From positions 1 to 64,000 of the forward strand of contig JAQUTK010000016.1 of NCBI GenBank assembly GCA_028709785.1: DNA of 64,000 bases. The letters are read 5' to 3'. Positions 38,714 to 47,760 of the stretch are shown in pieces (within the stretch, counting starts at the first letter, position 1; every line of letters begins with the position of its first letter). This stretch comes from Bacteroidales bacterium (GTDB taxonomy: Bacteria > Bacteroidota > Bacteroidia > Bacteroidales > JAQUTK01). Position numbers and translations under genes: made by a program. The notes under the pieces are model-generated. The model saw nothing but the letters and a program-made list of their open reading frames with translations, was not told where the DNA came from and made no database searches.

Positions 38714-39643
38714 TTAATACAGTAGGAGGATTGCGATAAGAGAGAGAATGGATACAACTATCCAGAGTATGATGCCCAATATAAAGGGCTTGGCCCCCAC
38801 ACTTTTCAAACTTGAAATAGACAAACTTGTTCCGATCAGAAAAAGAGTAACTACCAGAGCTCGCTTAGCCAGATCGACTAATTCAGCATTAAAATAAGAC
38901 ACAACAGGGAAATAGGTATTTGCAAGTATGGCCAGGATGAAAAATACAATAAACCAAGGGAGTGACACAGAACGACCCTTACCACGAAAGAACCAGGCAG
39001 AAATCAGCGAAACAGGGATAATCCACAAGGTACGGGCCAGTTTGACGGTAATTGCCACACCAAGAGCCTCCTCACCATAAGCAGAAGCAGCACCAACAAC
39101 AGAACTCGTGTCATGAATAGCTATAGCACTCCACAACCCAAACTGATATTGAGTAAGATTAAAAAGGTGTCCCAAAATCGGAAATACCAGCAGCGCAATG
39201 GAATTGAGAAAGAAGATAACACCCAATGAAACAGATACATCTTTATCTGCAGCTTTAATGACAGGAGCGACAGCAGCTATCGCACTTCCACCACATATAG
39301 CCGTTCCGGATGCTATCAAATGGGATGATCTTGCGCTCATACGAAGCCTCTTTCCGAAGAAATAGCCTAATAAAAGTACAAATACGATAGATATAACAGT
39401 AAGCTGCAATCCCACATATCCCACCTCTAGTACACTATTCATACTCATACCAAACCCAAGTCCGACTACAGAGGCCTTTAACAAGAGTGACGTAGCTTTT
39501 CCATTCAAATGAGGGAATGGATGACCAAATAACAATGTAAAAACAAATCCGGCGACTAATGCAACCGGAGCAATCACCCAATCTGTTGCACACAAGATCA
39601 TGGCAACAATAAAAAGCATCTTAATAAATAGATCTCTTTGCAT
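38714..39643 (-). CDS. YeiH-type putative sulfate exporter family membrane protein
   Basis: 309 residues, ten or so membrane spans, with VGLGFGMSMNSVLEVG near 65 and SGTAICGGSAIAAVAPVIKA near 110-130, the family signature (PF03601). The family is assigned to sulfate or related anion export but the substrate is poorly established. A -7 box is 24 bases upstream, so it is transcribed on its own. The LysR regulator gene lies upstream on the same strand, as expected of the YeiE-YeiH pairing. Confidence 0.85.
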   Translation of the reverse strand: MQRDLFIKMLFIVAMILCATDWVIAPVALVAGFVFTLLFGHPFPHLNGKATSLLLKASVVGLGFGMSMNSVLEVGYVGLQLTVISIVFVLLLGYFFGKRLRMSARSSHLIASGTAICGGSAIAAVAPVIKAADKDVSVSLGVIFFLNSIALLVFPILGHLFNLTQYQFGLWSAIAIHDTSSVVGAASAYGEEALGVAITVKLARTLWIIPVSLISAWFFRGKGRSVSLPWFIVFFILAILANTYFPVVSYFNAELVDLAKRALVVTLFLIGTSLSISSLKSVGAKPFILGIILWIVVSILSLIAILLLY

Positions 39644-39666
39644 AACTTATTCATTTAATTTCGCTG

Positions 39667-39674
39667 CAAAGGTA
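39667..39674 (-). promoter_or_regulatory. -7 promoter element for the YeiH-like gene
   Basis: Minus strand TACCTTTG, 24 bases from the start codon. Confidence 0.6.
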
Positions 39675-39724
39675 TCTATATTTCGAGCGATATGGTCATC
39701 ACAATTTGTAGTCGGGTATAACCT

Positions 39725-40618
39725 CTAGTTATAGTTAGACAGACAGAATGCCCGAAACATTTCTATGAGTTTACCATAACTGCCATGAAGAGAGACAAAG
39801 CGAAACTCGCGACTAATCTCCAAATCCGCAACATCAATAATTCGCAATTTATTATCTTTCAATTCATCTGACACAGCAGCAATGGAAATAAATGCGTAAG
39901 TGTCGGAATGAAGCAGATAGCGCTTTATACTTTCGCTACTTCCCAAATAGAGTTGAATATGAAGATCCTTCCGCCTGATACCTTTCTCAAGCAGTGCCGC
40001 ATCAATAACATCGAGAGTACCAGAACCATTCTCACGGAAAACAAAAGGGAGTTGAGTCAGCTCCTCACTTGATATCTCGTCTTTGCAAGAACGATTGTTT
40101 GCAACAGAAGTGACAAGGACAATCTCATCTTTCATAAAAGTTTCATAATGAAGAGTCGGGACATTGGAATTGCCTTCGATAAGTCCAATATCAATATCCC
40201 GTTCTGCCGCAAGTCGTTCAATTTCCCGACTGTTACCACTGATCAACTCGACAGCAATGAGCGGATAACGACTCTTAAACTTCGCAAGAATGACCGGAAG
40301 AATATACTGACTGATTGTCGTGCTGGCTCCGATGCGTATCTCCCCATTGCAGGAAGCTGATTCAGAAGCAAACTCATTATTGAGGTCACGATAAAGCCCG
40401 AGAATCCGTTGGGTATAACGATAAAGAATCTCCCCTTGCGGAGTAATGGATATTTTATTTCCCTGACGTATAAACAATGGAAATCCTACCTGCTTCTCTA
40501 ATTCAGAAATGTGTTTGGTCACAGCCGGTTGTGTGATACACAGTTCGATAGCCGCTTTGCTAAAGTTCAGATAATAAACAACGGTATTAAACACTTTGAG
40601 TCTAAAATCAAGTATCAT
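39725..40618 (-). CDS. LysR-type transcriptional regulator
   Basis: 297 residues. The winged helix-turn-helix spans about residues 3-62 (NFSKAAIELCITQPAVTKHISELEKQVG), followed by a substrate-binding domain that includes IRIGASTTISQYILP near 95. It is CbbR/CysB/YeiE-like in its DNA-binding half. Adjacent to the transporter gene, it probably controls it in response to a small anion. The ligand is not readable. Confidence 0.85.
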   Translation of the reverse strand: MILDFRLKVFNTVVYYLNFSKAAIELCITQPAVTKHISELEKQVGFPLFIRQGNKISITPQGEILYRYTQRILGLYRDLNNEFASESASCNGEIRIGASTTISQYILPVILAKFKSRYPLIAVELISGNSREIERLAAERDIDIGLIEGNSNVPTLHYETFMKDEIVLVTSVANNRSCKDEISSEELTQLPFVFRENGSGTLDVIDAALLEKGIRRKDLHIQLYLGSSESIKRYLLHSDTYAFISIAAVSDELKDNKLRIIDVADLEISREFRFVSLHGSYGKLIEMFRAFCLSNYN

Positions 40619-40640
40619 AATACTACTTCTGAATCAAGAA

Positions 40641-41180
40641 TTATTGTTTTTGTTTCACCCATATCAGCTTGGACGTATCATAGCCTCTTTTTTCTGCTTT
40701 CTCCAGCAAAAGCTTCTTGGTTATTTCAGGCAATTGCGGCGTACGACTGAGAATCCATAGATATTTATCCGAACTGCTGCCTATCAAAGCATAGCTATAA
40801 TTAACTGAGTCCAGTTCAAGCACGTTATACTCTCCGTAAAACCAGAGGAAGAAGGAGACTTTAAGTCTTCCGGGTTCTGATGGATCCGGTAGCTTTGCTT
40901 TACCTTCAGCTATTTCAGGTTTTCCTTTAAAACCTTCTTTATATCCTTGATTGATCACCTGAACAGTACCATTGGAAAGCAATTTGTACTCAGCGGTATT
41001 TCCTATCAAACCACGTTCAAAACGATGGTCAAAACGAGCGATCTCATACCACTTACCCATGTACCGCTTGAGGTCAAGCTTACTCACGGTTGTTTTATCA
41101 AGAGTCTTCTCTCCAGCAGAGGAGAAAACAGTAAAGAAAGGAACAGTAAGCATTGTAAGTATCCGAAAAATAGTTTTCAT
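40641..41180 (-). CDS. Lipocalin (Blc-like)
   Basis: 179 residues with a signal peptide (about 1-22) and no lipobox. The lipocalin core starts with YMGKWYEIARFDHRFERG at about 40-57, the GxWYE motif, and the second motif is TAEYKLLSNGTV. Bacterial lipocalins bind lysophospholipid or other hydrophobic ligands in the periplasm during envelope stress. Monocistronic as far as I can see. Confidence 0.85.
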   Translation of the reverse strand: MKTIFRILTMLTVPFFTVFSSAGEKTLDKTTVSKLDLKRYMGKWYEIARFDHRFERGLIGNTAEYKLLSNGTVQVINQGYKEGFKGKPEIAEGKAKLPDPSEPGRLKVSFFLWFYGEYNVLELDSVNYSYALIGSSSDKYLWILSRTPQLPEITKKLLLEKAEKRGYDTSKLIWVKQKQ

Positions 41181-41216
41181 ATTCCTGTCGTTTTATTTGT
41201 ATCTGTTTAGAGAGAG

Positions 41217-41250
41217 GAAAAGAGGCTCTCCCGGAAAAGAAGAGCCTCTA
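41217..41250 (-). terminator. Terminator after the M23 peptidase gene
   Basis: On the minus strand, a 9-bp AGAGGCTCT/AGAGCCTCT stem followed by TTTT. It ends about 30 bases past the stop. Confidence 0.65.
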
Positions 41251-41276
41251 TAGCAACATTTTAATATAGGAAGATT

Positions 41277-42173
41277 TTAGGAGCAACGTAAAACACGACC
41301 AATTCGCAACGTGGATTTTTTGGTAAGTCCATTTAGCTTGCAGAGTTTTGCTATCGTTGTTCCATTACGCTTCGCAATCTTCTCTAACGTATCACCGGAT
41401 TGAATCTTATGATATAAGATATCATCCTGATGCCCTGAGGCTGACGCCATAACCTTGCCATTGGCTGTTACTGACTTCGAACCGCTATCCTTCACATGGA
41501 ATACATAAGTATCTTTATAAATATCTCTCTTTACAAAATCAAAGATTTCTGTCGGATCAAAAGCTTTTCCAAGGAAACGGGTTTCAAAATGGAGATGCGG
41601 CCCGGTAGATCGCCCTGTACTTCCGCCCAATCCAATAGGCTGACCAGCTTTTACCATGTCGCCAACCTGAGCGATAAATTTGGACAAATGACCGTAAATT
41701 GTTTCTAAACCATTATTATGACGCACCACCAGGTAATAACCATATCCACCTCTGTCATATTTACGAATCCGGACCTTACCATCAAAAGCAGCTACGATTG
41801 TATCTCCTTTTTTAATTTGCAAGTCTGTTCCATAGTGAAATCTCCGGAAACGTCGGCGATAACCGAACTCAGAATTTATCTGCGTTTTCTTCACAACAGG
41901 AATCGCAAATTTTGAAACATCAATATTGATAGATTCAGGAAGTTTGGAAATATCTACTTTATAAGGATTGACCTTATCTGTGCTCCAATTTTCATCGAGA
42001 TCCATTTCCGGAATCATCAACTCATCGGCTTCATTGTTTTCAAGAATCATAAAGGAGTCAACCACGCTGATACGTTTGTTGAAATTCACGTTGTCTGCAT
42101 ACAGCTCCTGAGAGTATGCTTTGCATGTAATGACGGCAAACAATATCGCCAGGAAACTTAATTTATAATTCAT
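41277..42173 (-). CDS. M23 metallopeptidase with C-terminal LysM domain
   Basis: 298 residues with a signal peptide. The peptidase core has HYGTDLQIKKGD near 113 and GPHLHFETRF near 195, carrying the zinc ligands. A LysM domain follows (HKIQSGDTLEKIAKRNGTT, about 255-298). Such enzymes cut peptidoglycan crosslinks for growth or division. The gene is 24 bases after ndk on the same strand and is probably cotranscribed with it. Confidence 0.88.
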   Translation of the reverse strand: MNYKLSFLAILFAVITCKAYSQELYADNVNFNKRISVVDSFMILENNEADELMIPEMDLDENWSTDKVNPYKVDISKLPESINIDVSKFAIPVVKKTQINSEFGYRRRFRRFHYGTDLQIKKGDTIVAAFDGKVRIRKYDRGGYGYYLVVRHNNGLETIYGHLSKFIAQVGDMVKAGQPIGLGGSTGRSTGPHLHFETRFLGKAFDPTEIFDFVKRDIYKDTYVFHVKDSGSKSVTANGKVMASASGHQDDILYHKIQSGDTLEKIAKRNGTTIAKLCKLNGLTKKSTLRIGRVLRCS

Positions 42174-42197
42174 CGGTCTTAATTTTTCAAGTATTGG

Positions 42198-42659
42198 TTA
42201 ATATTCGTCACAGGCATAAAGGTAATCAAATGCAGCCGGACGGTATTCAAAATATTCATCTTCTTTAAAGAAGCGGTTTAATTCTATTTTCGCTGTTTCA
42301 AGAGAATCTGACGTGTGTATAATATTCTCCTGAAAACTTACACTAAAATCGCCACGTATGGTACCGGGTTGCGCATTGCGGCCATTTGTAACCCCGGTCA
42401 TTGTCCGGACAACTTCAACTGCGCCAACGCCTTCCCAACACGTTACAATAACAGGTGCTGTCATCATTGAATCTTTTACTCTTTGAAAAAAAGATTTCTC
42501 TTTCAAATGAGCATAATGTTCACTCAAAAGTTCATCACTAAGCTGCATCATTTTCATCCCAACCAAACGGAGGCCTTTCTTTTCGAATCGGGAGATAATC
42601 TCACCGACCAATCCACGCTGAATGGTACAAGGTTTTAAAATGACGAGTGTTCTTTCCAT
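42198..42659 (-). CDS. ndk: Nucleoside diphosphate kinase
   Basis: 153 residues, near the normal length. ERTLVILKP opens the fold, and the phosphohistidine is in ENIIHTSDS (about 113-121). It transfers phosphate between nucleoside triphosphates and diphosphates. It lies upstream of the M23 gene. Confidence 0.92.
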   Translation of the reverse strand: MERTLVILKPCTIQRGLVGEIISRFEKKGLRLVGMKMMQLSDELLSEHYAHLKEKSFFQRVKDSMMTAPVIVTCWEGVGAVEVVRTMTGVTNGRNAQPGTIRGDFSVSFQENIIHTSDSLETAKIELNRFFKEDEYFEYRPAAFDYLYACDEY

Positions 42660-42942
42660 TGATTAATCTCTTTGATTTTCAAAAGTAACGAAAGTAATTG
42701 AAATATCCATACACCCAGGTGTTTGTTTTAATTATCTTTAAGAAAGAAACTTCATCGAGCCATATTTGAGAACACATATTTCCTTAATATTTGAAAACCA
42801 CAGCTTCTTTTACACAAAAATAGTGATACAGTCTGAGAATAAAGCCATTTTCGCTATAAAACGAAAGGAATAAAAGCTCAAAAAACCAACTGTACTATAT
42901 GACAAAAAGAGAGGTTTCATTCACTGCTCACATGCTTTTTTG

Positions 42943-42950
42943 TATCTTTG
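42943..42950 (+). promoter_or_regulatory. -7 promoter element for ribE
   Basis: TATCTTTG, 30 bases before the ribE ATG, lying inside a longer in-frame extension and hence arguing against it. Confidence 0.6.
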
Positions 42951-42979
42951 TGCTCAATCATTACATAATAAATTACACT

Positions 42980-43582
42980 ATGTTTTCAGGGATTATAGAA
43001 GAATCGGCAAAAGTGGTCAAAATAGTACGTGAAGAGGGAAACCTGCATCTTACACTAAGTTGCACATTTGCTCACGAACTAAAAATTGATCAGAGCGTTG
43101 CTCATAATGGCGTATGTCTGACAGTTGTCAGTCTGGGCAAGGGTGAATATACGGTAACAGCTATACAGGAAACATTGGATCGTTCCAATCTGGGTTTGCT
43201 GCAGGTGGGTGATGAAGTCAATGTAGAACGCAGTATGCTGATGAATGGCCGACTGGACGGACATATTGTTCAGGGTCATGTGGATCAAACGGCTACTTGT
43301 GTTGCAGTTGATGAAGTTGATGGCAGTCACTATTACACATTTGAGTATCAGATAAACAAGGAGATGGCTTGCCAGGGTTATATGACTGTGGAAAAAGGTT
43401 CTGTAACTGTCAACGGAGTGAGTCTAACCGTTTGCAACTCGAAGGAGAATAGTTTTCAGGTTGCTATCATTCCTTACACATTCGAACACACGAACTTTCA
43501 TACGTTCAAGCCGGGTAGCATCGTGAATCTGGAATTTGACATACTGGGTAAATATGTGAGTAAGTTGCTCACCTACAAATAA
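42980..43582 (+). CDS. ribE: Riboflavin synthase alpha chain
   Basis: 200 residues from the ATG at 42980 (MFSGIIEE). The earlier in-frame ATG at 42899 would include the promoter. Two lumazine-binding halves are visible, with VAHNGVCLTVV (about 40) and KGSVTVNGVSLTV (about 139). It makes riboflavin from two molecules of dimethyl-ribityllumazine. The nitroreductase gene follows after nine bases, so they are one operon. I see no FMN riboswitch. Confidence 0.92.
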   Translation: MFSGIIEESAKVVKIVREEGNLHLTLSCTFAHELKIDQSVAHNGVCLTVVSLGKGEYTVTAIQETLDRSNLGLLQVGDEVNVERSMLMNGRLDGHIVQGHVDQTATCVAVDEVDGSHYYTFEYQINKEMACQGYMTVEKGSVTVNGVSLTVCNSKENSFQVAIIPYTFEHTNFHTFKPGSIVNLEFDILGKYVSKLLTYK

Positions 43583-43591
43583 ATTTCCAAC

Positions 43592-44134
43592 ATGGATTTT
43601 GAAACACTAGCACTTACCCGTCAGAGTGATCGGGCATATGACCGCACACGTCCGGTTGAGCCGGAGAAGTTGGATAAAATACTCCGGATAGCCCTGACGG
43701 CTCCTTCGGCATGCAATGCTCAACCATATAAAATCATTGTTGTGCAGGATGAAAAACTCATCAACGAGGTTGCAGACTGTACCTCCGCAAAAGCTTTGGG
43801 TATGAATCACTTCACAAAGCAGGCGCCTGTACATCTGGTCATTGTAGAAGAGCCCGGAAATCTGACCTCTTCGATTGGCAGTGTGATTAAGGACAAGCAT
43901 TTTCCGTGGATTGACATCGGAATCGTTGCCTCTTATATCTGTCTGGCTGCCCGTGAAGAGGGATTGGGAACCTGCATCCTCGGATGGTTTCAGGAAGAAC
44001 GTCTGAAAAAGGCACTGGGTGTGCCAAAGAACAGGCGGATTTTACTGGATATCACATTGGGATATTCGACACAACCTCTCCGGGAAAAGAAACGTAAACC
44101 ATTTGAAAAGGTGGTGACAACAAATAAATATTGA
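43592..44134 (+). CDS. Nitroreductase-family flavoprotein
   Basis: 180 residues. TRQSDRAYDRTRPV near the N-terminus and the FMN-binding APSACNAQPYKIIVV near 35 identify the nitroreductase fold. WIDIGIVASYICLAAREEGLGTC near 110 is the usual core. It probably reduces nitro compounds or quinones with NAD(P)H. Coupled to riboflavin synthase, its cofactor source. Confidence 0.85.
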   Translation: MDFETLALTRQSDRAYDRTRPVEPEKLDKILRIALTAPSACNAQPYKIIVVQDEKLINEVADCTSAKALGMNHFTKQAPVHLVIVEEPGNLTSSIGSVIKDKHFPWIDIGIVASYICLAAREEGLGTCILGWFQEERLKKALGVPKNRRILLDITLGYSTQPLREKKRKPFEKVVTTNKY

Positions 44135-44160
44135 ATCCTGTCCTAACCCCTGATAATTTG

Positions 44161-44195
44161 AAAGAGCAGACCCTCCCGGAGGATCTGCTCTTTTA
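44161..44195. terminator. Bidirectional terminator
   Basis: A 10-bp AAAGAGCAGA/TCTGCTCTTT stem with an inner CCTCC/GGAGG-like hairpin, between the convergent nitroreductase and nucleoside kinase genes. Confidence 0.75.
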
Positions 44196-44202
44196 TTCTT
44201 TG

Positions 44203-45885
44203 TCAATAGCGGAAGCTACTACCTCCAAGGAATTCGCGTAAGAGGGATGTCGGGGGGATCTCATTCTCATAGATGGGCGACAGATAACTAAGCACATGCA
44301 GTAAACGCCGGGCTTCCGAATATTCCTCACAGTTTTGGGGCACCTCTGTGAGAATGGGCTCAACATATTTCTTTATGACAGCCAGCTCAAAAACAAGAGC
44401 AGAGTTAAACATCTCATCCGCGTTCTCCTGATAGGGAAAAATCCATTTATCTTCACCCAGACGCACACTCGGCCAACGCCTGATTGTCTCCTCCGCAGAA
44501 TATCCTCGATATAGGTGATCTCTTAATATCCTGCGCAACAAACGATTATCTGTAGTGGAGATACGATTGTGATTGTCCATCGAAATCGTTGTCAACGCAG
44601 AAACATATATCATAAACTTCATTGATTGATCAATCAGTTGGGTAAGCTCCGGATTGAGAGCATGAATACCTTCAATGATAATGAGTGTATTACTCTCCAC
44701 CTTCAGCTTATTCCCCTTGTACATTCGTTTGCCTGTCTCGAATGAGTAGGTTGGAAGTTCTACCTCCTCCCCATCAACCAATTGTTTGAGTTGCTTATTG
44801 AACAATTCCAAATCAAGTGCATAGATAGATTCATAATCGTAGTCTCCAGAATCGTCACGGGGTGTTTTCTCTCGTTCCACAAAATAGTCGTCCAGAGAAA
44901 GTGCTACCGGGGTTAATCCATTCGTCATCAGTTGTACAGTCAGCCTTTTACTGAAAGTAGTCTTACCGGAAGAAGAGGGACCGGAAATCATAATAAACTT
45001 GAGCGTACCACTTTCTTTCCATTTCATATAAATACGATCCGCCATATAGGATATCTTCTTCTCATGCAGCGCTTCCGATACTTTTATAAGACAGGAAGCT
45101 TTTCCCTCTTTTATTTTCCTGTTAAACTTTCCAATGCTCTCTATCCCCATGATCTCATTCCAATGTTGATATTCTTCAAACACGTCATGCATCTTGGGCT
45201 GAGCAACCACATCTTCCAGTAATTTAGGGTGCGTCGAACTGGGAATACGGAGCAAGACACCGTTATCAAAAGGCAACAGATCAAAGAGATAAATAAAGCC
45301 GGTATAGGGCACCAACCCTTCGTAGTAATAATCAATCAAATCGCCCATCTTATAATAACAGGTATACAGAGAGCCTACGGTCTGAAGCAGATCGACCTTG
45401 TCCATGGCCCCAACAGTTCGAAAATGTTCGATCACAGTCGAAGTATGTTCCTGCAAGTAATCAATCGGAAGATTCAACTCAATAATTTCCTGCATTCTGA
45501 TCTTAATAGCAGATAATTCTCCGTCAGTAAGGCGGTGTCCGATATTCAATTCGCAGTAATATCCTTTGGAAACCGGGTGCTCCAATGAGATACCCGAACC
45601 GGGAAAAAGTTCAGAAACAGCCTTATACATTATAAAAAAGAGGGAATGGATATAGGCATGTCTTCCTGCCGGATCTGTTATATCTACAAACTCAACGTCT
45701 TTCGGCTTATAGACCCGAAAGGAGAGGTTTTGTACCCGGTTATTTACTTTTGCCAGGATTACCTGAGACTTTAATGTAATCTTCTGATCTTTATATATAT
45801 TAAGTAAGGTAACGCCGGGCTTGTATTTTCCCACACTCCCATTGTTCTTACAATAAACAGAAATCAACTCTTCCATCGCATTCAT
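44203..45885 (-). CDS. Nucleoside (uridine) kinase with TGS/editing-like N-terminal domains
   Basis: 560 residues. The N-terminus resembles the TGS and threonyl-tRNA-synthetase-like domains (RHAYIHSLF region; EHPVSKGYYCELN). The C-terminal kinase has a P-loop GPSSSGKTTFSKRL near 297 and LSLDDYFVERE near 327, followed by DYESIYALD. This Bacteroidales fusion is annotated as nucleoside kinase. The ATG at 45885 is used; a second ATG lies nine bases downstream. A terminator separates it from the nitroreductase on its 3' side. Confidence 0.8.
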   Translation of the reverse strand: MNAMEELISVYCKNNGSVGKYKPGVTLLNIYKDQKITLKSQVILAKVNNRVQNLSFRVYKPKDVEFVDITDPAGRHAYIHSLFFIMYKAVSELFPGSGISLEHPVSKGYYCELNIGHRLTDGELSAIKIRMQEIIELNLPIDYLQEHTSTVIEHFRTVGAMDKVDLLQTVGSLYTCYYKMGDLIDYYYEGLVPYTGFIYLFDLLPFDNGVLLRIPSSTHPKLLEDVVAQPKMHDVFEEYQHWNEIMGIESIGKFNRKIKEGKASCLIKVSEALHEKKISYMADRIYMKWKESGTLKFIMISGPSSSGKTTFSKRLTVQLMTNGLTPVALSLDDYFVEREKTPRDDSGDYDYESIYALDLELFNKQLKQLVDGEEVELPTYSFETGKRMYKGNKLKVESNTLIIIEGIHALNPELTQLIDQSMKFMIYVSALTTISMDNHNRISTTDNRLLRRILRDHLYRGYSAEETIRRWPSVRLGEDKWIFPYQENADEMFNSALVFELAVIKKYVEPILTEVPQNCEEYSEARRLLHVLSYLSPIYENEIPPTSLLREFLGGSSFRY

Positions 45886-45994
45886 GATTTAGGCCACTAA
45901 TATACTACTTTATTCCATCCCGATCACTTTATCAGACTTCAATTTCGTCTGAAACCCAGAAATACCAGACCGTTCTGATCTATCTCTCAAAACA

Positions 45995-46037
45995 AGAAGT
46001 GCCCTCAAAAATATCTCTATTCATTGAAGGCACTTTC
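45995..46037 (-). terminator. Terminator after aroC
   Basis: Arms AAGTGCC/GGCACTT with TCAA/TTGA extensions, around 25 bases past the aroC stop on the minus strand. Confidence 0.5.
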
Positions 46038-46058
46038 TATATCAAAGCTTTCTGCTAT

Positions 46059-47126
46059 TTAATGCGCTTTACTCAGCAGGTAATAATCCAATAGAGTCAT
46101 GGCCGTCATCGCTTCCACGATGGGTACCGCACGGGGCAACACACAGGGATCATGTCTTCCGCGAATCTGCAAGTCACACTCTTCTCCGTCTTTATTGATC
46201 GTCTTCTGAGGAATAAGAATAGAGGCAACCGGCTTAAAAGCTACCCTGAAATAAATATCTTCCCCATTGGAAATACCTCCTTGAATACCACCGGATCGAT
46301 TCGTATGCGTATGAACAGTACCCTCTTTCATATAAAAAAGGTCGTTCGCCTCAGAGCCACGCATGGAGACATCAAAGCCCATGCCGTATTCAAATCCTTT
46401 TACGGCATTGATACTCAGCATCGCCTGTCCCAAAGCAGCGTGCAACTTACCGAAAACCGGTTCGCCGAGTCCGACCGGTACACCTTTTGCCACACAAGTA
46501 ATCACACCTCCGATGGTATCTCCGGCTTTCTTGATCTCTTTGATAAGTTCAATCATCTTCTCCGCGGTATCCTGATCCGGACAACGGACAATGTTACTCT
46601 CTGTCTGTGAAAGATCAAGAGCCGTGTAAGGCTGATCCAAACAAATAGTTCCGACTTGAGAAGTATAAGCTGTAATACTTACTCCAAGTTGCTTCAGAAC
46701 AAGCTTAGCCACAGCGCCAGCCACAACACGAGCTATGGTTTCGCGAGCGGAAGAGCGTCCCCCACCCCTGAAATCGCGCACCCCATATTTGGACTCATAC
46801 GTGTAATCAGCATGTGAAGGACGATAGAGTTCTCTTATGTTGTTATAGTCATTGGAATGATGATCTGCATTACGTACCAAAAAGCCGATAGGGGTCCCGG
46901 TCGTCTTTCCCTCAAAAATGCCGGAATAAAACTCAACCAGATCCTGTTCATCACGATTGGTAGTAATTTTGGATTGACCGGGTTTGCGGCGGCTTAATTC
47001 AGACTGCACAAACTCACTATCCAGCTCAATACCAGAAGGACAACCATCAATCACCCCACCGATTCCGATGCCATGCGACTCACCAAAAGAGGTCAGTCTG
47101 AATATCGTTCCAAACGTGTTTGACAT
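46059..47126 (-). CDS. aroC: Chorismate synthase
   Basis: 355 residues, full length. [18 protein letters not shown] at about 15-32, the FMN/EPSP site [11 protein letters not shown] near 127 and [13 protein letters not shown] near 325 are the three family signatures. It converts EPSP to chorismate, the last shikimate step. It follows slyD after 12 bases and is cotranscribed with it. Confidence 0.95.
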   Translation of the reverse strand: MSNTFGTIFRLTSFGESHGIGIGGVIDGCPSGIELDSEFVQSELSRRKPGQSKITTNRDEQDLVEFYSGIFEGKTTGTPIGFLVRNADHHSNDYNNIRELYRPSHADYTYESKYGVRDFRGGGRSSARETIARVVAGAVAKLVLKQLGVSITAYTSQVGTICLDQPYTALDLSQTESNIVRCPDQDTAEKMIELIKEIKKAGDTIGGVITCVAKGVPVGLGEPVFGKLHAALGQAMLSINAVKGFEYGMGFDVSMRGSEANDLFYMKEGTVHTHTNRSGGIQGGISNGEDIYFRVAFKPVASILIPQKTINKDGEECDLQIRGRHDPCVLPRAVPIVEAMTAMTLLDYYLLSKAH

Positions 47127-47138
47127 TGTTATTTATTT

Positions 47139-47705
47139 TTAATGACAAGAAGAACAGCCACCGGAGCAACCACCTTCAGCATCGTCGTCACAACCACAGC
47201 TGCAACCTCCGCCACATCCACTCGGATTTAATTCTTCTAGTGTAGCATCACGTACTTCCAGTACTTTCCCGCAGAAATGCAAGGTCTCACCTGCAAAAGG
47301 ATGATTGAAATCCATCTTTACTGTATCAGCCGTAATATCAACCACCGAGCCATACATGTGATTACCTTCACTGTCCATCATCGGCAATACTGCATTGGGA
47401 TAGACTGAGCTTTCATCAAATTCGCCATCGATCATAAATGCACCCTTTGGCACATCCACAACACGAGCATCCTCGTAATCTCCATAGGCCATATCCGGAG
47501 TGAGTTCAAAGTCAAAAGTATCACCGGTTTTCTTTCCAATCAACTCTGATTCGAAAGTATCCAGTACTTGTTGTGTGCCAAAGATAAATGAAAACGGTTT
47601 ATCTTCGGGAGCCTGTTCCAACAGTTCCTGTTCGCCATTTTCTTCCGTTTCTGCGCTATATAAGTCATACGATACAGCTACAAATTTTCCTAATTCGATT
47701 TTCAT
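47139..47705 (-). CDS. slyD: SlyD-like FKBP peptidyl-prolyl isomerase
   Basis: 188 residues. FKBP fold with the IF (insert-in-flap) region, then a metal-binding tail rich in Cys, Gly and His (GGGCSCGCDDD and onward). SlyD proteins fold proteins and supply nickel or other metals. A -7 box is 29 bases upstream, and aroC follows immediately. Confidence 0.88.
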   Translation of the reverse strand: MKIELGKFVAVSYDLYSAETEENGEQELLEQAPEDKPFSFIFGTQQVLDTFESELIGKKTGDTFDFELTPDMAYGDYEDARVVDVPKGAFMIDGEFDESSVYPNAVLPMMDSEGNHMYGSVVDITADTVKMDFNHPFAGETLHFCGKVLEVRDATLEELNPSGCGGGCSCGCDDDAEGGCSGGCSSCH

Positions 47706-47733
47706 ATGTTCGTGAAATTATTGAGTAATGGGA

Positions 47734-47741
47734 CAAAGATA
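47734..47741 (-). promoter_or_regulatory. -7 promoter element for slyD-aroC
   Basis: Minus strand TATCTTTG, 29 bases from the ATG. Confidence 0.6.
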
Positions 47742-47760
47742 CGTTGTTTTTTTGACATAT

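Noticed and set aside
42899-42979. Upstream extension of ribE from the ATG at 42899
   Set aside because: The added 27 residues are unlike riboflavin synthase, and the extension contains the -7 promoter box at 42943-42950.
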